Shown here one piece after another: positions 58,247-64,000 of a stretch of DNA of 64,000 nucleotides. A program made the position numbers and the translations under genes. This stretch comes from Streptomyces aquilus (GTDB lineage Bacteria; Actinomycetota; Actinomycetes; Streptomycetales; Streptomycetaceae): contig NZ_CP034463.1 in NCBI RefSeq assembly GCF_003955715.1, positions 1,550,001 to 1,614,000 of the forward strand, written 5' to 3'. Position 1 is the stretch's first letter; the number at the start of each line of letters is the position of its first letter. Below the pieces are notes generated by a model, which ran no database searches, was not told the DNA's origin, and saw nothing but the letters and a program-made list of their open reading frames with translations.

Positions 58247-59197
58247 TCAGGGCTTGAGGAACGAGGAGCGGGCGCCCTCCAGGGTCGCGTCGATGCGGGC
58301 CGCCTGCCCCTGGGTGAACATGAACATCGCGATGTCGTCGGTGTAGTCCATGTAGTTGACGAACATGTCCCCGTCGGGTGCGTTGTTGCAGGTCACGTGC
58401 GGGAACGTGGGGGTGCCGAAGTTGGGGCCGCCCGCGTTGGGGGTGTCCGCGACGAAGTCGGTGCCGCTGCATCCCTGGCCGTCGTCGCCCCAGATGTGGA
58501 AGAGGTTCAGCCAGTGGCCCACTTCGTGGGTGGCGGTCCGGCCGAGGTCGAAGGGCGCCTGGGCGGTACCCGTCGTACCGAAGAAGCGGTGGCCGATGAC
58601 CACGCCGTCGGTCTCAGGCGGGCCGCCCGGGAACTGGGCGTAGCCGAGGATCTCGCCGAGGGTGGGGTCGGGGTCCTCGATGCGGGGGGCGACCCAGAGG
58701 TTGAGGTACCGGTCGGCGGGCCAGGCGTCATGGCCGCCGCTCGCCGCGAACTTGATGCCGTCGTCCGTGCGGAAGAGGTCGCTCGCGGTCTCGGTGCGGG
58801 TGATGCCGTCGGTGGGCGCGCCGAAGGGGTCCTCGGTGGCGAGCGCGAACTCGATGCGGCAGTCGGCGGTGAGGGACTGCCAGACCTCGGGGACCTTCGA
58901 GATGTCGGGGTTGAGCATCCGGTAGTCCCGGTTCAGGACCTCGATCTGGCCGGCGATCTGCGCGTCGCTGATGTTCTGCTCGGGCGTGCGGTGGACGACG
59001 TGCACGACCACCGGGATGACCGTCACGCCGGCGCGGGCCGAGGTCTCCAGGCCGGTCTCGAAGGCGAAGGCCCTGTTCTCCACCGCGTCCCGCGCCAGGG
59101 CGTAGGAGGCGTTCTCGGTCAGCAGCCGCCGGTGCACCGGCATCGTGCCGCAGACGCGGCGGGTGGGGGTGGTCTCGTCGATCTCGTTCTCGGGCAC
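58247..59197 (-). CDS. M43-family zinc metalloprotease
   Basis: 316 residues with the metzincin site [11 protein letters not shown] (about 227-237; HExxHxxGxxH variant with Asn) followed by Met-turn VNYMDY near 280, as in pappalysin-type M43B proteases. [12 protein letters not shown] provides the disulphide and calcium region of the family. There is no hydrophobic signal peptide at the N-terminus ([15 protein letters not shown]), unusual for a family that is normally secreted. ATG at 59197. Convergent with the LysR gene. Confidence 0.87.
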   Translation of the reverse strand: MPENEIDETTPTRRVCGTMPVHRRLLTENASYALARDAVENRAFAFETGLETSARAGVTVIPVVVHVVHRTPEQNISDAQIAGQIEVLNRDYRMLNPDISKVPEVWQSLTADCRIEFALATEDPFGAPTDGITRTETASDLFRTDDGIKFAASGGHDAWPADRYLNLWVAPRIEDPDPTLGEILGYAQFPGGPPETDGVVIGHRFFGTTGTAQAPFDLGRTATHEVGHWLNLFHIWGDDGQGCSGTDFVADTPNAGGPNFGTPTFPHVTCNNAPDGDMFVNYMDYTDDIAMFMFTQGQAARIDATLEGARSSFLKP

Positions 59198-59397
59198 GCT
59201 GCACCGCCTGACGATGGCCGCGTCCGTGTGACGCGGAGGTGAGGGTGGAACGGGCCCGTTGAGGTTTACGGTAGGGCGACCACACGGACACGGTCAGCAG
59301 AATCACCGAATTCACGGTAAGTACGGCGTTGCATTCCGTATCGGGTCAACCGGACAGGTTTCCGGCTGAACCGGCAGGGAGCAGGAGGTGCCCGACC

Positions 59398-59733
59398 ATG
59401 AGCGGTCCGCCGCCGGAGCTGATCGGCGCATGGGTGCATTCGTACGAGGAGGACTCGCCCGGCGTGACCGTCTACCGCCGGGCCGGCTACCCGCTGCCGC
59501 CCGCGCGGGGCCGCCGCGCCCTGGAGTTCGCCGCGGACGGCACCTTCACCGAGCGGCCCATCGGACGCGGCGACGCCCCGGGGCGCCGGACCGGCAGCTG
59601 GGCACCGGCGGACCAGGAGGGCCGACGCCTCGCCCTCAGCCTCCCGGACGCGGAACGCCAGTTGGAGGTCCTCCAGGTCGACGACCAGATCCTCAAGGTG
59701 CGGGCTCCGGACGGAGGGCGGCGTGTTCCGTAG
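59398..59733 (+). CDS. Small hypothetical protein (lipocalin-like)
   Basis: 111 residues, cytosolic, of beta-rich composition: LIGAWVHSYEEDSPGVTVYRR opening, then an ALEFAADGTFTERPIGRG strand and RRTGSWAPADQEGRRLALSL, resembling short lipocalin-type ligand-binding sandwiches. Function not recognised. ATG at 59398 with GCAGGAGGTG. Its end overlaps the GTG of the following lipoprotein gene by 11 bp, so the two are coupled. Confidence 0.7.
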   Translation: MSGPPPELIGAWVHSYEEDSPGVTVYRRAGYPLPPARGRRALEFAADGTFTERPIGRGDAPGRRTGSWAPADQEGRRLALSLPDAERQLEVLQVDDQILKVRAPDGGRRVP

Positions 59734-60244
59734 CGGGGCCGTGGCGATGGCGGCGGTCGGTGTGCTCGCGCTGACGGGGTGCGGCGCCGAGGACTCTGGC
59801 GGCGGGACTCCGGGGTCCCCTCTCGCCTCCGACGCTCAGGACTCCCGGGCCCCGGCGCCGGAGGTGACGGCCGGTGCGACGACGCCGACCCCCGTCCCCA
59901 CCGCCGACGCCGCCCACCAGCTCGTGTCCCTGAGCATCAGCGGCGGTTTCGCCGGCGTCTCCCAGCAGGTGGTCCTGCGCGGCGACGGCACCGTCCACGC
60001 CCGCGGCAACGGCAGCTCCGCGACGCGTCACCTCCGCGCGGCCGAGTTCACGGAGCTGCGGACGCTGCTCGGCGATCCGGCGCTCGACGAGGTCCCCGAC
60101 GTCACGGTCGACACCGGCGCCGCCGACCTCTTCCAGTACCGGCTCCGCTTCGACGGCCGCACGGTCACGACCGACCGCTCCGCGGCGCACCCCGCCCTCG
60201 ACCGTCTCATCGACGCCCTGAGCGCGTTCCTGCCGAAGGGCTGA
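59723..60244 (+). CDS. Putative lipoprotein
   Basis: 173 residues. Signal peptide with lipobox LTGC (Cys about 20), then a Gly/Ser/Pro/Thr-rich linker to about 60 and a compact alpha/beta domain (about 62-173) containing LSISGGFAGVSQQVVLRGDG and YRLRFDGRTVTTDR. The fold resembles protealysin-inhibitor (emfourin)-type domains, which is notable because a metalloprotease gene lies 0.5 kb upstream, but this link is only a suggestion. GTG start inside the preceding gene. Confidence 0.75.
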   Translation: MFRSGAVAMAAVGVLALTGCGAEDSGGGTPGSPLASDAQDSRAPAPEVTAGATTPTPVPTADAAHQLVSLSISGGFAGVSQQVVLRGDGTVHARGNGSSATRHLRAAEFTELRTLLGDPALDEVPDVTVDTGAADLFQYRLRFDGRTVTTDRSAAHPALDRLIDALSAFLPKG

Positions 60245-60324
60245 CGGCCTACTCCCCCGTCAGTACGCCGGCTTACTCCCGCTGGGAGACGACCGCGCCG
60301 CGCCGGCCCGGCACCGTGGGACCC

Positions 60325-60873
60325 ATGAAACTCAGCCGCCCGGCCCGCAAGGGCTCCCTCGTCGTCCATGTCGTCGCCTCCGCCGGCTGGCTCGGCCTCA
60401 CCCTCGGACTGCTGGCGCTCGGGATCACCGCGGCCACCACCGGCGCCCCGGTGATCGTGGAGTCCTCGGTCCGGGCCATGAAGCTGTTCGCCGACTGGCT
60501 CCTGCTCCCCCTCGCGCTCCTGACCTTCCTCAGCGGACTGCTGCTCTCGCTGGGCACGCCCTGGGGGCTGGCGCGGCACAAGTGGGTCTACACGAAGTTC
60601 TGGCTGTCCCTGGCCACGCTCACCGCGACGGCGTTCGTCCTGCGTCCGGCCGTGAACTCCGCGGTCGCCGCCGTCGCCGCGGGGCACCCGCTGCCGGACA
60701 CCGGCGACGTCCTGTTCGGTCCGGTCGTCTCGTCGAGTGCGTACGTCTTCATGACGGTGATCTCGGTGCTCAAGCCCTGGGGACCGACCCGGCGCGGGCG
60801 CACGCACCGGGCAGCATCAACTCCCGCCGCCCGAGGCGGCATTGACGTCCCCGCCGAGGCCGCGTCACGGTGA
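60325..60873 (+). CDS. Four-helix integral membrane protein
   Basis: 182 residues with four transmembrane helices (about 12-34, 50-70, 85-105, 130-150) and a basic C-terminal tail; resembles DUF2269-type small membrane proteins. Function unknown. ATG at 60325. The 80 bp before it holds no recognised element. The acyl-CoA dehydrogenase-like gene follows 31 bp downstream on the same strand. Confidence 0.8.
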   Translation: MKLSRPARKGSLVVHVVASAGWLGLTLGLLALGITAATTGAPVIVESSVRAMKLFADWLLLPLALLTFLSGLLLSLGTPWGLARHKWVYTKFWLSLATLTATAFVLRPAVNSAVAAVAAGHPLPDTGDVLFGPVVSSSAYVFMTVISVLKPWGPTRRGRTHRAASTPAARGGIDVPAEAASR

Positions 60874-60904
60874 TGGTCCGTCAGACAACCTCCGGAGGGC
60901 GTCC

Positions 60905-62077
60905 ATGACTTCAGCGTCGGCACCCCGCTCCGACTCCGAACTCCTCGCGCGGGTACGGGAGATCCGTCCGCTGATCGCCGAACACGCGCCGCGGACCGAG
61001 CGGGAGAGGCGGGTGACCGGCGAGGTCGTCGCGGCGCTCACCGAGGCCGGCGTCCACCGGATGAACGTCCCGCGCCGGTACGGCGGCCACCAGACGCGGC
61101 TGCGCACCCAGGTCGACGTGCTGGCCGAGGTGGCCGGAGCGTGCGGGTCGGCCGGTTTCACGGCCCTGATCCAGGCGGGCTGCGCGTTCATCGCCGCGCT
61201 CTTTCCCGACGAGGCGCAGGACGAGATCTTCGCGAGCCCGGACGTGCGGGTCGGCGGCACGCTCGTCCCGGACGCCACGGCGGTCGCGGTGGACGGCGGC
61301 TATCTGGTCAACGGCACCTCGGGCTTCGCCACCGGCTGCCAGGACGCCGACTGGCATCTGCTGACCGTCCGTGTCGAGTCCGCTGAGGGGCCGCCCGAGG
61401 TGTTGTGGACGGCCGTACCCGTGTCGGAGCTGGAGATCCTGGACGACTGGCACGTCTCCGGGCTGGCCGGCTCCGGCAGCAACAGCGTCGTCGCCCATGA
61501 CGTCGTGGTGCCCGCGCACCGCGTCCTGCCCGTCGGACCGCTGCTGGCGGGCGAGTTCCCCTCCAAGGCGAACGCCGACGACCCCTTCTACCGGATGCCC
61601 GTCCTGCTGCTGTTCTGCGCGTGGACGGCCCCGCACGCGCTCGGTCTGGCGCGGGCGTCCCTGGCGGGGTTCACGGAGCGCATCCACCGGCGGGGCATCA
61701 CGTACACCTTCCACGCGCGGCAGCACGAGGCGGCCGTGACGCACCTCCAGGCCGCCGAGGCGGCGATGAAGATCTCCTGCGCCGAACTGCTGGCGGACGA
61801 GTTCGTCGCCCGCATCGAGGCCGGGGAGCCGTTCACCCAGGAGGAGCGGGCGAAGATCCGGGCGCAGAGCGGTTATGTGGCGCGGCTGTGCAAGGAGGCC
61901 GTCGATCTGATCGCCTCCGCCTCCGGCGCGTCCTCGCTGCGCCTGGACGTGCCGGTGCAGCGGGCGGTGCGCGATCTGCACGCCCTCAACCTGCACTCCT
62001 TCGTCAATCCCGCGACCAATCTGGAGCTGTACGGGCGGGTGCTGTCCGGGCTGGATCCCGGGACGCTCTTCCTCTGA
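60905..62077 (+). CDS. Acyl-CoA dehydrogenase-fold flavoprotein monooxygenase
   Basis: 390 residues of the group D flavin monooxygenase/HsaA-DszC type. It has the acyl-CoA dehydrogenase N-terminal helical region (about 10-110), central beta domain (YLVNGTSGFATGCQDADWHLL, WHVSGLAGSGSNSVVAHDVVVP) and C-terminal helical bundle with FVNPATNLELYGRVLSG. It lacks the usual acyl-CoA dehydrogenase catalytic Glu context. It probably needs a separate flavin reductase, none being adjacent. Substrate unknown. ATG at 60905 with GGAGG. Confidence 0.82.
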   Translation: MTSASAPRSDSELLARVREIRPLIAEHAPRTERERRVTGEVVAALTEAGVHRMNVPRRYGGHQTRLRTQVDVLAEVAGACGSAGFTALIQAGCAFIAALFPDEAQDEIFASPDVRVGGTLVPDATAVAVDGGYLVNGTSGFATGCQDADWHLLTVRVESAEGPPEVLWTAVPVSELEILDDWHVSGLAGSGSNSVVAHDVVVPAHRVLPVGPLLAGEFPSKANADDPFYRMPVLLLFCAWTAPHALGLARASLAGFTERIHRRGITYTFHARQHEAAVTHLQAAEAAMKISCAELLADEFVARIEAGEPFTQEERAKIRAQSGYVARLCKEAVDLIASASGASSLRLDVPVQRAVRDLHALNLHSFVNPATNLELYGRVLSGLDPGTLFL

Positions 62078-62171
62078 ACGAAGGTCGCTCGCGCTGCGCC
62101 GGAGAGGTGATCCAGACCACGAAGGAAACGATGTCGTATCTCTGGTCGCGGGGCTATGCTGAGGTCTACGC

Positions 62172-62190
62172 GAACGAAACCGTTTCGTTC
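62172..62190. promoter_or_regulatory. Perfect 19-bp palindrome at the luxR-type promoter
   Basis: GAACGAAAC-C-GTTTCGTTC, perfect 9-bp arms. It lies just downstream of a TATGCT -10-like hexamer (about 62154-62159) and directly upstream of the AGGAGG ribosome site. An operator in this position would act as a roadblock or translation-adjacent repressor site. Confidence 0.8.
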
Positions 62191-62205
62191 AGGAGGGTCG
62201 CCACC

Positions 62206-62904
62206 ATGACCTCTGTACTCATCGTCAGCAGCCAGTCGCTCCAGCGTCTCGGCCTGCGCATGCTCCTGACGGACCAGCCCGACCTGACCGTCTCCGGCGA
62301 GGCCACCACCGGCGCCGAAGCGGTCCGCATGAGCGCCGCGCTGCGCCCGGACGTCGTCCTGCTCGACGGCCGCGTCCAAGACACCGATGGCATCGATGTC
62401 ATCCGCCGGATCACCCATCCCCCGGCCTTCGCCGCCTCCCCCGGCCTCTCCGAAGCGGCGGCCCGCCCTCCGCGCGTCCTCGTCCTCACGCCCGACACCC
62501 ACGAGCAGCACGCCTACGCCGGGCTGCGGGCCGGGGCCGGCGGGTTCGTCCTGGAGAGCGCCGCCCCCGAGGAACTGGTCGCCGCCATACGGGTCGTGGC
62601 CGTCGGGGACGCCGTCATCACCCCCAACCTCACCCGCGCCCTCATCGACACCGTCCGGCAGCAGCAGCCGGTCCGTCCCGCCACCACCGGGGTCGGCCTG
62701 GACACGCTCACCGAACGGGAACGCGACGTCCTGACCGCCATCGCCTCCGGCTGGTCCAACGCGGAGATCGCGGCGCGGCTGAGCATCGCCCCGACGACCG
62801 TGAAGTCCCATGTCAGCCACATCCTCGCCAAGATCGGTGCACGCGCCCGCGTGCACGCGGTGGTCTTCGCCTACGAGACGGGCCTGGTGCGGCCCGCCGC
62901 CTGA
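62206..62904 (+). CDS. LuxR-family response regulator with atypical receiver
   Basis: 232 residues: receiver domain (about 4-140) and LuxR HTH (about 165-228, LTERERDVLTAIASGWSNAEIAARLSIAPTTVKSHV by position). The phospho-acceptor Asp is kept (LLDGR near 54) with the Thr (VLTPDT), but the usual acidic pair after strand one is Ser-Ser (IVSSQS) and the switch Lys is Glu (FVLESA). No sensor kinase is adjacent. It is likely an orphan regulator not driven by standard phosphorylation. ATG at 62206 with AGGAGG. Confidence 0.88.
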   Translation: MTSVLIVSSQSLQRLGLRMLLTDQPDLTVSGEATTGAEAVRMSAALRPDVVLLDGRVQDTDGIDVIRRITHPPAFAASPGLSEAAARPPRVLVLTPDTHEQHAYAGLRAGAGGFVLESAAPEELVAAIRVVAVGDAVITPNLTRALIDTVRQQQPVRPATTGVGLDTLTERERDVLTAIASGWSNAEIAARLSIAPTTVKSHVSHILAKIGARARVHAVVFAYETGLVRPAA

Positions 62905-63002
62905 GGACACCGCGGACGTTTGACTCCGCGAGATCTGGTCAGGCGCGGGGGATGTTCCAGCTTCCCGCCCCCGCGGTCCCGTCCGCCACGTCCGCCAGAC
63001 CG

Positions 63003-63043
63003 GCCCCCGGCACCGCGCGTCTCCCGCGCGGTGTACCGGGGGC
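63003..63043 (+). promoter_or_regulatory. Long hairpin covering the acyltransferase ribosome site
   Basis: Stem GCCCCCGG-CACCGCGCG pairs with CGCGCGGTG-(TA)-CCGGGGGC around a 5-nt loop: 17 pairs with a 2-nt bulge. The 3' arm contains the only G-rich ribosome-site candidate for the GTG at 63050. It could also terminate the upstream regulator gene (no T-run). Confidence 0.6.
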
Positions 63044-63049
63044 GGCGTG

Positions 63050-64000
63050 GTGAGCGGGCCTCTCGCGGGCCGCCCGCCGGTCCAGGACCCGGCGCCCGGC
63101 CCCGGCCGTCCCGCCGAGGACCGCGACGCGTTCTTCGACAACGCCAAGTACCTGGCGATCGTGCTGGTGGCGGCCGGCCACGCGTGGGAGCCGCTGCGCG
63201 ACGGCAGCCGGACGGTCAGCGCGCTCTACATGCTCGTGTACGCCTTCCACATGCCGGCGTTCATCGTCGTCGCGGGCTACTTCTCCCGGACCTTCGACGC
63301 GAGCCCGCGGCGGCTGAGACGGCTGGTGACCGGGGTCGCCCTCCCCTATGTCGTCTTCGAGACGGCGTACACCCTCTGGACGCGCTGGACCGACGGCGTC
63401 CCGGACCGTCCGGTCAGTCTCCTGGATCCGCTGTATCTGACGTGGTTCCTGGCCGCGTTGTTCCTCTGGCGGCTGGCCACCCCGGTGTGGCGGCACGTGC
63501 GGTGGCCGCTGCCCCTCGCGCTCGGTGTCGCGGTCCTGGCGAGCGTGACGCCGTCGATCGGCGAGGACCTCGATCTCCAGCGCACGTTGCAGTTCCTGCC
63601 GTACTTCGTGCTGGGCCTGTGTCTGCGGCCGGAGCACTTCCGGCTGGTGCGCCGCCGGTCGGCGCGGCTGCTGGCGGTGCCGGTGTTCGCGGGTGCGCTC
63701 GGGGTGGCCTACTGGGCGGTGCCGCGGCTGAGCGGTGCCTGGTTCTACCACCGGGACAGCGTGCAGGAGCTCGGTGCGCCCGGCTGGTCGGGTCTGGTGA
63801 TGACGCCGGTGCTGTTCGGCTGCTCGGTGCTGCTGGTCGCGTGCTTTCTGGCGTGGGTGCCCGGGAGACGGACGTGGTTCACCACGCTGGGCGCGGGCAC
63901 GTTGTACGGCTATCTGCTGCACGGGTTCGTCGCGCAGGGCTCCGAGCCCTGGGGCTGGTACGAGCACGCCTGGGTCCACGAGCCGCTCGGCGCGCTCGTC
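63050..64000 (+). CDS. Acyltransferase-3 family membrane protein (3' end off window)
   Basis: 317 codons are visible and open at the right edge. After a Pro-rich N-terminus (about 1-25), the acyltransferase-3 core begins at FFDNAKYLAIVLVAAGHAWEP (about 28-48), with the characteristic catalytic-type His in AAGH and FHMPAFIVVAGYFS (about 64-77), then about eight further helices including TTLGAGTLYGYLLHGF near 280-295. Members O-acylate sugars, lipids or antibiotics, or export fatty acyl compounds. GTG at 63050 (or the adjacent GTG 63047). Confidence 0.85.
   Translation, partial: MSGPLAGRPPVQDPAPGPGRPAEDRDAFFDNAKYLAIVLVAAGHAWEPLRDGSRTVSALYMLVYAFHMPAFIVVAGYFSRTFDASPRRLRRLVTGVALPYVVFETAYTLWTRWTDGVPDRPVSLLDPLYLTWFLAALFLWRLATPVWRHVRWPLPLALGVAVLASVTPSIGEDLDLQRTLQFLPYFVLGLCLRPEHFRLVRRRSARLLAVPVFAGALGVAYWAVPRLSGAWFYHRDSVQELGAPGWSGLVMTPVLFGCSVLLVACFLAWVPGRRTWFTTLGAGTLYGYLLHGFVAQGSEPWGWYEHAWVHEPLGALV

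Noticed and set aside
60245..60324. Possible small gene or element between the lipoprotein and membrane protein genes
   Set aside because: No frame with a ribosome site and no convincing hairpin or repeat in these 80 bp.

Overview
The window looks like a Streptomyces chromosome. It is GC-rich, uses many GTG starts and 4-bp ATGA/GTGA start-stop overlaps, and carries a mycothiol-type formaldehyde dehydrogenase, a DUF4865 gene and the complete coelichelin siderophore locus in the gene order known from S. coelicolor (cchK to cchA). No rRNA, tRNA, CRISPR array or transposase gene was seen. No gap between genes exceeds 300 bp.

Region 1 (1-11.8 kb) is a choline/glycine betaine catabolic island. It holds a betaine ABC-transporter ATPase (cut by the left edge), betaine aldehyde dehydrogenase, choline dehydrogenase, an IclR regulator, and a three-component Rieske oxygenase (oxygenase, ferredoxin reductase, ferredoxin) that probably demethylates glycine betaine. 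The C1 by-products have their own handlers: S-(hydroxymethyl)mycothiol dehydrogenase with a metallo-beta-lactamase-fold hydrolase for formaldehyde, plus a MetF-like protein and formyl-THF deformylase (PurU). Five promoters in this island share a pair of 15-bp dyads (TTGCG-N5-CGCAA type) repeated exactly 19 bp apart, which I propose is the operator of the resident IclR protein.

Region 2 (11.8-30.4 kb) is mixed. It has a MacB/FtsX-like ABC exporter with a SHOCT protein beside a TetR-DUF4865-phosphotriesterase operon; a second ketol-acid reductoisomerase divergent from a LysR gene (an ilvC/ilvY-like arrangement); an RpiB-like isomerase; an SDR/XRE divergent pair; a ROK repressor; an AlkB-type dioxygenase; rlmG; an aldolase/SIS/DeoR sugar module; and a GH15 glucoamylase-like enzyme. 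Several short tandem or inverted repeats sit exactly at gene ends here.

Region 3 (30.3-53.1 kb) is the coelichelin cluster: cchK (MbtH), cchJ (esterase), cchI and cchG (ABC exporter halves), cchH (trimodular NRPS), cchF/E/D/C (ferric-siderophore uptake), cchB (ornithine hydroxylase) and cchA (formyltransferase). Five DmdR/IdeR-type iron boxes control its three promoter regions. The A-domain codes read DINYWGGIG, DFWNVGMVH and DMENLGLIN. The cluster has unusual details: a 42-bp minisatellite in the NRPS A2-T2 linker, loss of the catalytic His in the last condensation domain, and exporter halves whose ATPase motifs are degenerate in complementary ways.

Region 4 (53.1-64 kb) contains a secreted protein and a CopA copper ATPase sharing two CsoR-like boxes, a DJ-1/PfpI protein with a divergent LysR, an M43-type metalloprotease, a lipoprotein, a small membrane protein, an acyl-CoA-dehydrogenase-fold monooxygenase, an atypical LuxR response regulator behind a perfect 19-bp palindrome, and an acyltransferase-3 membrane protein cut by the right edge.
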